This document shows, one piece after another, positions 16,560-25,064 of a DNA stretch of 64,000 nt (the first letter of the stretch is position 1; each line of letters starts with the position of its first letter). A program made the position numbers and the translations under genes. The stretch lies in contig NZ_SNAQ03000020.1 of the NCBI RefSeq assembly GCF_004375085.3, positions 1 to 64,000 on the forward strand, written 5' to 3'. The notes under the pieces are model-generated. The model had not been told where the DNA came from and made no database searches. It saw only the letters and a list, made by a program, of their open reading frames with translations. Origin of the DNA: Lewinella sp. W8. Lineage in GTDB: Bacteria; Bacteroidota; Bacteroidia; Chitinophagales; Saprospiraceae.

Positions 16560-17577
16560 AACCGAACCCCGCCTACGCGCCCGCGATCAGGCCCCCCGGC
16601 TGGGAGTGTCTGAAGCGGAATTGCTCTCTTTGAAAACTGGCGAAGACGTCATTCGCCTGGAAGGAGACTTGAAGGCACTGCTCAAGGACATCAAAACAAT
16701 GGGCTTCGTCATGGCCCTGACCCGCAACGATAACGTGGTCCACGAACGTAAAGGAGTGTACGACAACATTACTTTCTACGAGGGACCCCACAATATGGGG
16801 GTTGCCGTGAACGAAGACATTGACCTGCGGCTATTCATGAACGAATGGGTGTACGCCATGGCCGTCATCATGCGGCGGGAAAAAGGAGGGGACCTGCACG
16901 GGTTTCAGTTCTTCAACGCCCGCGGCGAAGCGGTTCACAAAATTTACTCCACCCCCAAAAGTGAGCTCAGTGGCTGGGCGGCCATCGTGGAGGCGTACCG
17001 GGGAACGCAGGAACCCATCATGATTTCTGATCGTTCTCGCCCCGAGCGCGACGCTGAGATCCCCGACACCGAGGTAGACGTAGCCACTTTCCAGGAGGAG
17101 TGGCGCGACCTGAAAGACACCCATCACTTCTTCGGGATGCTCCGGAAGCACGGGCTCAGCCGCACCCAGGCGTTGCGCCTGGCACCCGAGGGCATGGTGA
17201 CGCCCGTGGATAAACTATCGGTGGAAAAGGTGCTGGATCGCGCCGCAAAGGAGGAGGTACCCATTATGTGCTTTGTCCACAGCTCCGGATGCATCCAAAT
17301 TCATACCGGACGGGTGAAAAACCTGAAGTGGATGGGCAAATGGTACAACGTACTGGACCCGGCCTTTAACCTCCATCTGGATACGGAGGCCATTGACTCG
17401 GCCTACGTGGTGCGTAAGCCCACCACCGACGGAATCGTAACGAGCCTTGAGTTGTTCGACGTCAATGGGGAGATGATCACTTACTTCTTTGGTGCCCGGA
17501 AGCCCGGCAAGCCCGAGCTGAAGGCCTGGACCAGCATCTTGGAGGAACTCGCGGCGGACACCTCGGTACACGCTTAG
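16510..17577 (+). CDS. hmuS: Hemin-degrading factor (HemS/ChuS/HmuS family)
   Basis: 355 residues, full length for the duplicated HemS fold. The N-terminus L-R-x-R-D-x-A-x-x-L-G-V-S-E-A-E-L is typical. The first half has N-V-V-H-E-R-K-G-V-Y (about 75-84, likely heme-ligand His) and D-L-R-L-F-M. The second half has C-I-Q-I-H-T-G-R-V-K-N-L-K (about 259-271) and L-D-P-x-F-N-L-H-L. Family members bind cytoplasmic heme and either degrade it to release iron or traffic it. The start at 16510 lies inside hmuV (50-nt overlap), and no shorter start keeps the conserved N-terminus. Confidence 0.92.
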   Translation: MEHQLSDLRQRLNQLLETEPRLRARDQAPRLGVSEAELLSLKTGEDVIRLEGDLKALLKDIKTMGFVMALTRNDNVVHERKGVYDNITFYEGPHNMGVAVNEDIDLRLFMNEWVYAMAVIMRREKGGDLHGFQFFNARGEAVHKIYSTPKSELSGWAAIVEAYRGTQEPIMISDRSRPERDAEIPDTEVDVATFQEEWRDLKDTHHFFGMLRKHGLSRTQALRLAPEGMVTPVDKLSVEKVLDRAAKEEVPIMCFVHSSGCIQIHTGRVKNLKWMGKWYNVLDPAFNLHLDTEAIDSAYVVRKPTTDGIVTSLELFDVNGEMITYFFGARKPGKPELKAWTSILEELAADTSVHA

Positions 17578-17584
17578 TTATTTC

Positions 17585-17920
17585 ATGGCCCCAAAACACC
17601 AACATGCTCCCCGGGTTCTTCACCATGACCGTCACGGTTATCTGGTCTGCTGCCCCGGTTGCAATTCTTTCCGTCTCGGGTTTGGAACCTTCTATCTAAA
17701 GCACTCCCTAGCGGAAATGAAGGCTTTTGCTTCCCTGATCAATCAGTACAATTTCCGACACCTGCAACGCAGGAACCGGACGGCCAGAGATATTCATATC
17801 GAGAGTCCCAATGGCTTTTTTGGGCTGTTGCTGTCGGCCTACGAGTTGGAAAAATTGAACACCATACTACAAAAAGGACTGCTGATCGTGGCTGCCCAAG
17901 ACCCGGTTGCCCAGCAGTAA
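17585..17920 (+). CDS. Small conserved hmu-operon protein with CCxxC motif
   Basis: 111 residues, lying 7 nt after hmuS and 17 nt before the TonB receptor gene, so it is surely co-transcribed. It has no signal peptide. The N-terminus is histidine-rich (H5, H7, H13, H14, H17), then L-V-C-C-P-G-C (about 21-27), followed by an alpha/beta segment (F-R-L-G-F-G-T-F) and a C-terminal L-S-x-x-E-L-x-x-L-N-x-x-L region. The cysteine and histidine set could bind a metal or heme. It resembles small Bacteroidota proteins of unknown function (DUF6686-like by memory). A cytoplasmic role in heme handling is inference from position only. Confidence 0.75.
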   Translation: MAPKHQHAPRVLHHDRHGYLVCCPGCNSFRLGFGTFYLKHSLAEMKAFASLINQYNFRHLQRRNRTARDIHIESPNGFFGLLLSAYELEKLNTILQKGLLIVAAQDPVAQQ

Positions 17921-17937
17921 GTAGAAGAATCGTTCCC

Positions 17938-19944
17938 ATGAGGTACTTCATATTGATCGTTTTACTGCAATTGTCCGTATCCATCTGTGCGCAGGTGGAT
18001 ACCTTTTTGCTCTCCGTGGACCTGGACGACGTGGTGGTGACGGCGCAGTATGCACCCACCGAGGCCCGCAACGCCGTCCATAAGGTAGACGTCATTAGCC
18101 AGGAAAGCTGGCGCGAGCAGGGGGTGAACGATCTGTCGGAATTGCTCCAGCGGCAGCTGACGATGAACGTCAATCCCGACCCCATTCTCGGGAACGGCCT
18201 GACCATTCAGGGCCTGGGGGGGCAGAACGTGCAGATCATGATCGACGGCGTCCCCGTAGTGGGCCGTCTGGGCGGTGAAATCGACCTCACACAACTCAAT
18301 CTAGATCGCTTTTCTCGGGTGGAGATCATCACCGGGGCCATGTCCGCCCGCTACGGTAGTGACGCTGCGGGCGGCGTGATTAATCTGATCACCAGTAAGG
18401 AGTTGGAGCACAATTGGCGCTTTTCCGCCAACGGGCAGTACGAAACCGTTGGTCTTCACCGGCAACAATTCCGGGTGGGCCGCAAGCTCGGACACTTCCA
18501 GTTGGATGGCGGACTGAATTTGTACGACGCCCAGTTCGGACCCGAGGATAGTCTCCGCCAGGGAAGTACCCCCTGGAACCCCAAGGACCAAGTGGGCTAC
18601 GACCTTAATTTCCGGTACCGACCCACGGATAGCCTGCAGTTGCACTATGGCTACCAAAGGTTCACCGAAGAATTGCGGTTGCTGGGGGAAGTGCGCCGTC
18701 CGCAGTTCCGTCCTTACGTGGTGGATCAGCTTTTCACCACCGTACGGGAGGATCATGCTTTGGGTGGTTCCTACTGGGTGTCACCCCGGGTGATTGCGGA
18801 ATTGACGGCGGGCTGGAACACCTTTGACCGGGACAAGGCTACGGCTCGTCGGGATGTAGAACCGGATACGACCAGCCTCGTTCCCGGTGAGCAGGATACC
18901 ACAAATTATTCTGGCCAGCTGGTCCGACTAAGTTTTGCCACGGTCACCGATCAACGCCTCAGTGGGCAGATCGGCGTGGAGTACCGGCGAGAAACGGGCT
19001 CCGGCGGCCGAATTCTGGACCCTGATACCCAGAACCGCGAGCCAGCGATGAGTAACCTTGCCGCCTGGGTCGGCTTGCGCTACGATCTGAGGGACCACCT
19101 CACCCTGGAGGCCACCACCCGATTCGGTCGCAACAACCGCTACGACCATCCGGTCGTTCCGGCCCTGCATCTGCTCTGGCGGCCGAGTGCTGCGTGGCGG
19201 TGGCGCGTTGGGTACGCGGCGGGCTTCCGGGCACCGAGCGTACAGGAGTTGTTTTTCAACTTTATCGACGTGAACCACTTTATCGTTGGCAATCAGGCCC
19301 TGCTGGCCGAACGCAGCCACAACCTGCAGGCCCACGGGCAGTGGACGAGCCCCCGCATTGCGGGGCTGGATGTGAGTGGTAGCCTTTTTTACAATCGGAT
19401 CAGGAACCGCATCACCCTGGCGGACGTAGACGACGGCAGGTTCTCCTACGTCAACTTGGAAGAGTACGAAACCCACGGCCTGACCCTGCAACTGGCCTAC
19501 GAGGTGGACGACCGCTTATTCCTCAACCTGGGAGGAGCCCTCACCAGACTCAGCAATCCCGCCGCCGAGCGGGCGGAATCTGCGGTGCCGCAATTCGTCA
19601 ACCTAGGGGAAGTCAGGACGGAAATTTCCTACCGCATCCTAAAAACGAATACTACCCTTCGGCTGGATCATCGCTATGTTGGCCGGCGCGACCGCTACCA
19701 GATTGGGGCCGACGGTTCGGTTACCCAGGGTTTCGTGGGAGATTTTCACCTGCTGCACCTCACGGCCAATCAGCGATTGTGGGCCAACCGGATTACCCTG
19801 ACCACCGGAGTGAAAAACCTCCTCAACCGGGACCGGGTGCCCGTAACGGGGGGTAACGGCGGTGGTGCCCACGCCGGTGGCGACGGTGGGCAGCTCATTG
19901 ACTTCGGCCGTAGTGCCTTCTTGGGTATTCGGCTGGAGCTTTAG
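17938..19944 (+). CDS. hmuR: TonB-dependent hemin receptor (HmuR-like)
   Basis: 668 residues from ATG 17938, which begins a signal peptide (M-R-Y-F-I-L-I-V-L-L-Q, cleavage near I-C-A-Q). A longer upstream frame only overlaps the CCxxC gene. TonB-box-like D-D-V-V-V-T-A (about 31-37) leads into a plug domain: I-Q-G-L-G-G-Q-N-V-Q-I-M-I-D-G-V-P-V, then R-V-E-I-I-T-G-A-M-S-A-R-Y-G-S-D-A-A-G-G-V-I-N. The barrel has the heme-receptor FRAP box at 430-433 and, further on, G-N-Q-A-L-L where NPDL is usual. His447 lies between them and is a candidate heme ligand. The protein ends with aromatic residue F four positions from the C-terminus. It imports heme delivered by the HmuY-like protein. Confidence 0.88.
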   Translation: MRYFILIVLLQLSVSICAQVDTFLLSVDLDDVVVTAQYAPTEARNAVHKVDVISQESWREQGVNDLSELLQRQLTMNVNPDPILGNGLTIQGLGGQNVQIMIDGVPVVGRLGGEIDLTQLNLDRFSRVEIITGAMSARYGSDAAGGVINLITSKELEHNWRFSANGQYETVGLHRQQFRVGRKLGHFQLDGGLNLYDAQFGPEDSLRQGSTPWNPKDQVGYDLNFRYRPTDSLQLHYGYQRFTEELRLLGEVRRPQFRPYVVDQLFTTVREDHALGGSYWVSPRVIAELTAGWNTFDRDKATARRDVEPDTTSLVPGEQDTTNYSGQLVRLSFATVTDQRLSGQIGVEYRRETGSGGRILDPDTQNREPAMSNLAAWVGLRYDLRDHLTLEATTRFGRNNRYDHPVVPALHLLWRPSAAWRWRVGYAAGFRAPSVQELFFNFIDVNHFIVGNQALLAERSHNLQAHGQWTSPRIAGLDVSGSLFYNRIRNRITLADVDDGRFSYVNLEEYETHGLTLQLAYEVDDRLFLNLGGALTRLSNPAAERAESAVPQFVNLGEVRTEISYRILKTNTTLRLDHRYVGRRDRYQIGADGSVTQGFVGDFHLLHLTANQRLWANRITLTTGVKNLLNRDRVPVTGGNGGGAHAGGDGGQLIDFGRSAFLGIRLEL

Positions 19945-19980
19945 GGGCAACTAGCCAACTTTGCTTTTACGAAGGCTCCC

Positions 19981-20000
19981 GGCACCTGCACCCCGTTGCC
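19981..20000 (+). repeat. CACCTGC-family intergenic repeat
   Basis: GGCACCTGCACCCCGTTGCC, 37 nt after the receptor stop. It is closest to the copy at 28094-28113. Confidence 0.65.
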
Positions 20001-20208
20001 CGGAATAAACGTTCCCTTGTTCATTGCCGTAGACGGGGGTATTCGGAGAGTCTGGAACTCATCTTTGAGCCCGCCGACTAGACTTTTGTCTTCCTTCCCA
20101 ATACCGGCCGGCGGACCTTCGTTTGGAATTTTGCCGCACTTTCGGCTGCTATCTCCTGACTACTGCTTTTCTTTGCGGCTTCCTGAACGTCCCGAAAACC
20201 ATTTTTTC

Positions 20209-20811
20209 ATGCGCATGCGACTTATTTCGGCCCTTTTTGTGTTGTTCTTCCTTTCGTTTTTAACGCCGGTTTCGGCCCAACCCGGGAATCCGGCCCAGGC
20301 GGATACGGTCAGCTTGCGGGGACAGTTTGACGAGATGGTACGGGTTTCGAACCGCTACCAGCGGTTCCGGGTGGTTCGCCAGGATTTCCTCAATGCCTTC
20401 ATGGCCAACGTGGCGGATACCATCGGTGGATTAACGGAGGAACTAGCGCTTCGCCAGGGAAAGATTGACGAACAGGCTACGGCCATCGGCGGACTGGAGA
20501 CCGACGTGCAGGAGCGAGACGCCACGATCGAGCAACTCAATAAAGAAAAGGACGGCATCAGTGTTTTTGGCTTGCTGTTGTCCAAGGGAACCTACAACCT
20601 TATTATGTGGACACTGGCGATTGGTTTGCTGGCGGCACTGTTGTTTGCGCTGGCCCGGACGCGGGTAGCGGTGTCCACGAGCAAGGATCGCAAGGGACAA
20701 ATAGAAAAGCTGACCTCCGAACTGGAAACGAGTCGGAAGCAACGCCTGAAGATCGAGCAGGACCTGCGGCGCCAGCTCCAGGATGAAATCAACAAACGGA
20801 ATCAGGCCTGA
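20209..20811 (+). CDS. Signal-peptide coiled-coil membrane protein of unknown function
   Basis: 200 residues. ATG 20209 (or 20215) starts a signal peptide ending near V-S-A-Q (24). Frames extending further upstream cover the intergenic repeat and are not credible. After a conserved-looking block (S-L-R-G-Q-F-D-E-M-V-R-V-S-N-R-Y-Q, 35-51) come a coiled coil (about 75-115), one membrane span (129-149) and a second charged coiled coil (about 160-198). The short C-terminal coil is probably cytoplasmic. I recall similar Bacteroidota proteins without a proven function. The TGA overlaps the next ATG (TGATG), so it is coupled to the flavin reductase-like gene. Confidence 0.72.
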   Translation: MRMRLISALFVLFFLSFLTPVSAQPGNPAQADTVSLRGQFDEMVRVSNRYQRFRVVRQDFLNAFMANVADTIGGLTEELALRQGKIDEQATAIGGLETDVQERDATIEQLNKEKDGISVFGLLLSKGTYNLIMWTLAIGLLAALLFALARTRVAVSTSKDRKGQIEKLTSELETSRKQRLKIEQDLRRQLQDEINKRNQA

Positions 20812-21710
20812 TGACCGAGAAGACCGATCACAATTCATCCCACCGCTTCTTTTCCGCCGCCCAACTGAGCGGCGCGGAGATGTACGGGATGCTGTCTACC
20901 GCGGTAGCCCCGCGGCCGATTGCCTTTGCGAGCACCATCAGTGCTGGGGGCACGGTTAACCTGAGCCCGTACAGTTTTTTTAACGTGGTGGGGTTTAATC
21001 CGCCCATGCTGGTATTTTGCCCCCTGCGGCGCGGACGGGACGGGACGCTGAAGGACACGGTGAACAACCTCCGGGAGGTTCCGGAAGTGATCGTCAACGT
21101 GGTGGAGCACGCCATCGTGGAGCAGGCATCCCTGGCCAGCACCAACTATCCTCCCGAAGTCGATGAATTCACCAAGGCCGGATTAACGCCGGTTCCCGTA
21201 GCGGGCTTCCGCCCACCCCGGGTGGCCGAGAGTGCCGTTTCTTTTGCCTGCCGGGTGCACGACATCATTGAAACCGGCACGGAGGGGGGCGGTGGCAGCC
21301 TGGTGATCGCCCGGGTGGAGGGTGTTTTCGTTCGTCCGGAGCTGCTGGACGCAGACGGCAAACTTGACCCGGATGCGCTGGATTTGGTGGGACGCATGGG
21401 GGGGAATTACTACGTGCGAGCGTCCGGAGCAGCATTTTTTGAAATTCCCAAGCCGCTGCGCCACCTGGGCATCGGCATTGATGCCTTGCCCCAAGGGGTA
21501 CGGGAATCCGATCAACTTACGGGCAACCAACTGGCCCGACTTGGCAACCAGGAGAAGCTTCCTACGGCAGAAGAAACGCAGGCCATTGTGGCCTCCCTGG
21601 GAATCCGCTCGACCGCGGAGCAGATCAACAAGATTGCCGAATTGTTGGAGGCGGGAAGGGACCGCGAGGCCCTGGCCCTGGCCTTTCACCAGGCGAGGAA
21701 AAAAGCTTGA
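20811..21710 (+). CDS. Flavin reductase-like (FMN-binding split-barrel) protein
   Basis: 299 residues. The first 200 form a flavin-reductase-like split barrel: A-P-R-P-I-A-F-A-S-T-I-S (about 33-44), N-L-S-P-Y-S-F-F-N-V-V, P-P-M-L-V-F-C-P and D-T-V-N-N-L, the pattern of flavoredoxins and related NAD(P)H:flavin oxidoreductases. The last 90 or so residues form a helical extension (T-A-E-Q-I-N-K-I-A-E-L-L-E-A-G-R-D-R-E-A-L-A-L-A). The physiological electron donor and acceptor are unknown. It is coupled to the preceding coiled-coil gene by a one-base overlap. Confidence 0.85.
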   Translation: MTEKTDHNSSHRFFSAAQLSGAEMYGMLSTAVAPRPIAFASTISAGGTVNLSPYSFFNVVGFNPPMLVFCPLRRGRDGTLKDTVNNLREVPEVIVNVVEHAIVEQASLASTNYPPEVDEFTKAGLTPVPVAGFRPPRVAESAVSFACRVHDIIETGTEGGGGSLVIARVEGVFVRPELLDADGKLDPDALDLVGRMGGNYYVRASGAAFFEIPKPLRHLGIGIDALPQGVRESDQLTGNQLARLGNQEKLPTAEETQAIVASLGIRSTAEQINKIAELLEAGRDREALALAFHQARKKA

Positions 21711-21782
21711 AATTTTAAGAATTATCACACAATAGGTCGGGGGAGAAACGGGTTTAACTCTCCGTGGACGCAGTCATCCCTC

Positions 21783-21811
21783 GTCTAGTGGTTATCTAGA
21801 CCGTATATTTG
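21783..21811 (+). promoter_or_regulatory. gldJ promoter: -7 element with adjoining inverted repeat
   Basis: TATATTTG (21804-21811) matches the Bacteroidota -7 consensus exactly. Just upstream is a perfect inverted repeat, GTCTAG (21783-21788) and CTAGAC (21796-21801), where a regulator could sit. The leader to the ATG at 21854 is about 40 nt. Confidence 0.6.
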
Positions 21812-21853
21812 CGGCCTCAAATTTTTGGAAACAACTCGGTTTACCTCAGATTT

Positions 21854-23365
21854 ATGAAATACTGGCTTAACGCGCTGCCGATTCTTTGCCTAGCGGCCCT
21901 GCTTACCTCCTGCGGTAAGAATGAACGCTCCAGCACTACTAATTGGAAGTACAATGACGCTGATTGGGGCGGCTTTGAAAAGAAAGTGGACTATGCGGGT
22001 CAGGAGACCCCACCCAACATGGTGCTGATTCCCGGCGGTAGCTTCGTGATGGGATTCACCGAAGAAGATGTACCCTACGACTGGGATAACATCCCTCGTC
22101 GGGTTACGGTGTCCTCCTTCTACATGGACCAAACCGAAATGAGTAACCAGGACTACCTGGACTACCTGAGCTGGACCAAGCTGGCCTACGGCACGTCTTA
22201 CCCCGAAGTGGTCGTGGCCGCACTGCCCGATACGCTGGTATGGCGTGACGAGCTGTCCTTTAACGAGCCCTTCGTGCAGAACTACCTGCGCCACCCCTCT
22301 TACCGCGATCATCCGGTGGTGGGTGTTTCCTGGCGTCAGGCGCGTGAGTACGCTCGCTGGCGGACCGACCGGGTAAACGAGGCCATCCTGATCGATAAGG
22401 GTATCCTTAACCCCAATCCCGCTCCTCAGGACGATGACGTATTCGTTACCGATTCTTACCTGGCCGCTCAGTACCAGGGCGATGTGCGCAAGGGACTCAA
22501 GGATCTGCGTACCGGAGGTGAGCGTCCCGTGAAACTGGAAGACGGTATCCTGCAGCCCGAATTCCGTCTGCCGACGGAAGCGGAATGGGAATACGCCGCG
22601 CTGGCGCTTCCCGGCCTCCAGGCCAACGAAAAAGACGAGAACTACACCGACCGCCGTATCTATCCCTGGAGTGGAACCAGCGTACGCTACCAGCGTCACG
22701 ACCGGAACCAGGGTAAGATGTACGCCAACTACAAGCGCCGCGGTGGTGACTACATGGGTATTGCCGGTAAGCCGAACGACGGAGCTTCCGTGACGACCCA
22801 CGTTTTTGACAACTACCCCAACGATTTCGGTCTGTACAACATGGCCGGTAACGTTAACGAATGGGTGCTGGACCTCTACCGTCCGCTGACCACGCAAACC
22901 CTGAACGACTTCGAAAACCACGAACTCAACTCCTTCCGGGGTAACGACTTCCGCGACATCGCTCGTGACGAAGACGGTGTGGCGCTGCCGAAAGACAGTC
23001 TCGGCCGCCTTCAGTACGAGTACGTGAAGGACGAGGATGCCGCTCAGCGCGATAACTACAAGCGTGGCCGCGTCTACAACTACCTGGACGGTGACGAGCA
23101 GAGTGAAGCTGCCTACGCAACCAACGAACACACCCTCATCAGTGACAAAGCCCGCGTGTACAAGGGTGGTAGCTGGGCCGACCGTGCCTACTGGCTCAGC
23201 CCCGGTACCCGTCGCTTCATGGACGAAGACAAAGCCAGCCGTACGGTAGGTTTCCGCTGCGCCATGATCCGCGTTGGTGGCGAGCTGGAAGCAGGCCGTG
23301 GTGGCCGCGGAATGGAGAACCGTTTTGGTGCCTCCCCCAAGAAGCGTCGCCGCACGCGCCGCTAA
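21854..23365 (+). CDS. gldJ: Gliding motility / T9SS lipoprotein, GldJ-like
   Basis: 503 residues from ATG 21854, which follows an excellent promoter; a TTG frame start at 21809 lies within the promoter. The lipobox L-L-T-S-C has Cys20. The body is a formylglycine-generating-enzyme-like (SUMF1/FGE) fold: N-M-V-L-I-P-G-G-S-F-V-M-G (about 55-67), R-L-P-T-E-A-E-W-E-Y-A-A, N-M-A-G-N-V-N-E-W-V and V-Y-K-G-G-S-W. The basic tail ends K-K-R-R-R-T-R-R. GldJ and GldK share this fold; the adjacent murF favours GldJ, a pairing I recall from other Bacteroidota. GldJ is needed for gliding and for T9SS stability. Catalytic activity is not expected. Confidence 0.82.
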   Translation: MKYWLNALPILCLAALLTSCGKNERSSTTNWKYNDADWGGFEKKVDYAGQETPPNMVLIPGGSFVMGFTEEDVPYDWDNIPRRVTVSSFYMDQTEMSNQDYLDYLSWTKLAYGTSYPEVVVAALPDTLVWRDELSFNEPFVQNYLRHPSYRDHPVVGVSWRQAREYARWRTDRVNEAILIDKGILNPNPAPQDDDVFVTDSYLAAQYQGDVRKGLKDLRTGGERPVKLEDGILQPEFRLPTEAEWEYAALALPGLQANEKDENYTDRRIYPWSGTSVRYQRHDRNQGKMYANYKRRGGDYMGIAGKPNDGASVTTHVFDNYPNDFGLYNMAGNVNEWVLDLYRPLTTQTLNDFENHELNSFRGNDFRDIARDEDGVALPKDSLGRLQYEYVKDEDAAQRDNYKRGRVYNYLDGDEQSEAAYATNEHTLISDKARVYKGGSWADRAYWLSPGTRRFMDEDKASRTVGFRCAMIRVGGELEAGRGGRGMENRFGASPKKRRRTRR

Positions 23366-23383
23366 ATTTTAGCGCGTGTTGAA

Positions 23384-23419
23384 AAGTCCCCGTCGGAATT
23401 TCCGGCGGGGACTTTTTTT
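23384..23419 (+). terminator. Rho-independent terminator after gldJ
   Basis: Arms AAGTCCCCGTCGGAA (23384-23398) and TTCCGGCGGGGACTT pair with one interior mismatch around a very short loop, followed by a run of T. It separates gldJ from murF, which has its own -7 element just downstream. Confidence 0.88.
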
Positions 23420-23425
23420 GTTTCC

Positions 23426-23433
23426 TACATTTA
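23426..23433 (+). promoter_or_regulatory. Candidate -7 promoter element for murF
   Basis: TACATTTA, seven of eight matches to TAnnTTTG, directly after the gldJ terminator and about 70 nt before the murF ATG. Confidence 0.4.
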
Positions 23434-23505
23434 CAGCCTTGGTCAACTATCAAAGAGGATAGCCAGCCGGAAGCGTACCATTAGCTATTAGGATCAATTC
23501 AGGAT

Positions 23506-24849
23506 ATGGAACCTGCCTTTGCTACCGAAGAAGTGCTTTACGACGCCTATCTGGCCAACCCCAGGGTGTGCATTGATAGCCGTAAAATTCAGGCTGGTGA
23601 TCTTTTCGTGGCCCTGGTGGGCTCCCGGGTGGACGGGAATCAGTTTGCCCGGACGGCACTTGAGGCGGGAGCAGCGAAGGTGATTGTTGACGATCCCGGG
23701 GTGGTGATTCCCGGCGACGACCGCTTCCTTTACGTCGACGACAGCCTCAACGCCCTGCAGACCATCGCCCGCCGTCATCGGATTAATCACCGCATGCCGG
23801 TGCTGGCGATCACGGGGAGTAACGGTAAAACCACCACCAAGGAACTTATCCGTGACGTAATGTCCCGCCAGTACCGGGTGCACGCTACCCCGGGGAACTA
23901 CAATAATCACCTCGGGCTTCCGCTCACGATCCTCTCCGCGCCGGCGGATACGGAAATGATGATCCTGGAAATGGGCGCCAACGCCCAGCGGGAAATCGCT
24001 GCGCTGTGCAGCATCGGGCTGCCCACCCACGGCCTGGTCACGAACGTCGGAGACGCCCACCTGGAGGGCTTCGGTGGCCGTGAAGGCGTCATCAAAGGGA
24101 AGGGGGAACTGTACGACTACCTGGCGGACAACAAGGGCGTTGCCTTCGTCAACGCCGATGAGGAACACCTGGCCAACATGGCCCGGAACGTGGGGAGAAT
24201 CATTCCCTATCAGGTCAGTGAGGCGCCTTCCCCAACGGTGGCGGCCATGGAAATCAAAGTCTTTGCCCTGCAGCCACAGCTGGAGGTCGGTTTTTTGGAC
24301 GAATACGGCACCCTGATCCGTTGCCGGGTAGCCCTGAACGGGCGCCACAATTTGCAGAACGTGAAGGCCGCCATCGGGGTCGGTAAGTACTTCAAGGTGC
24401 CGGGTATCGAAATTGCGGCGGCGCTGTCTGCCTACCGATCCCAAAATCAGCGCAGCCAGGAATTGGAACACCGGGGCGTATCCTTTTACTGGGACGCCTA
24501 CAATGCCAACCCCACGAGTATGGAGGCTTCCCTGACGGCCTTCGGGGCATCACATTCCCCCACCGAAGCGGTCATTGTACTCGGAGAGATGCTCGAACTG
24601 GGGGAGGTTGCCCCCGCCGCTCACCGCCGGATAGTCCTGCGGGCCGGACAACTGGCGGAGCAAGTAATACTCGTCGGAGCGGAAATGAAGGCCGCCGCCC
24701 GGGAATTCAATCGGCCGTGGTTTGAAGACTCCGGTCAGTTGTCGGCCTGGTTCTGGGAGCAGGATTGGTCTGGCAAAACCGTTTTCGTCAAGGGCAGCCG
24801 GGGGAATAAACTGGAGCGACTGCTGGCCGGATCATCGGATATAGGGTGA
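23506..24849 (+). CDS. murF: UDP-N-acetylmuramoyl-tripeptide--D-alanyl-D-alanine ligase
   Basis: 447 residues, normal for MurF. The N-terminal uridine-binding domain has D-S-R-K-I-Q-A-G-D-L-F-V-A-L (about 24-37). The ATP loop T-G-S-N-G-K-T-T-T is at 103-111, followed by T-P-G-N-Y-N-N-H-L-G-L-P (about 128-139) and E-M-G-A-N (about 156-160). The C-terminal domain has D-A-Y-N-A-N-P-T-S-M (about 332-341). It adds D-Ala-D-Ala to UDP-MurNAc-tripeptide, the last cytoplasmic step of peptidoglycan precursor synthesis. Confidence 0.96.
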   Translation: MEPAFATEEVLYDAYLANPRVCIDSRKIQAGDLFVALVGSRVDGNQFARTALEAGAAKVIVDDPGVVIPGDDRFLYVDDSLNALQTIARRHRINHRMPVLAITGSNGKTTTKELIRDVMSRQYRVHATPGNYNNHLGLPLTILSAPADTEMMILEMGANAQREIAALCSIGLPTHGLVTNVGDAHLEGFGGREGVIKGKGELYDYLADNKGVAFVNADEEHLANMARNVGRIIPYQVSEAPSPTVAAMEIKVFALQPQLEVGFLDEYGTLIRCRVALNGRHNLQNVKAAIGVGKYFKVPGIEIAAALSAYRSQNQRSQELEHRGVSFYWDAYNANPTSMEASLTAFGASHSPTEAVIVLGEMLELGEVAPAAHRRIVLRAGQLAEQVILVGAEMKAAAREFNRPWFEDSGQLSAWFWEQDWSGKTVFVKGSRGNKLERLLAGSSDIG

Positions 24850-24973
24850 TAAAAATCTACCGCCAAGATCAGGGTTAACCCGTGGTCGGAAGTCTGTTTC
24901 GCGAAGGCGTAGCCGAGTGAAATGGCATCCGAACACTATCTGATGCAATAGATCAACTGCCAAATTTTTATCA
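24847..24973. repeat. 127-bp segment bounded by 10-bp inverted repeats
   Basis: TGATAAAAAT (24847-24856, overlapping the murF stop) and ATTTTTATCA (24964-24973) are perfect inverted copies. No gene lies between them. This could be a small non-autonomous insertion or chance in AT-rich words. Confidence 0.3.
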
Positions 24974-25064
24974 TCGTACACCCCATGCTTAAATTGATCG
25001 GTGGGGTAAACCCGAGGTAGCCGTGCTTGTCCCGACGGGAAGGCCGCTCCGGGCCGGATGAAAT

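Noticed and set aside
17659-17937. N-terminal extension of the TonB receptor frame
   Set aside because: It overlaps the CCxxC protein gene in another frame and precedes a good signal peptide at 17938.
21890-23131. 413-codon minus-strand open frame opposite gldJ
   Set aside because: A shadow of the strongly supported GldJ-like gene; no domain, no promoter and extremely Val-rich text.
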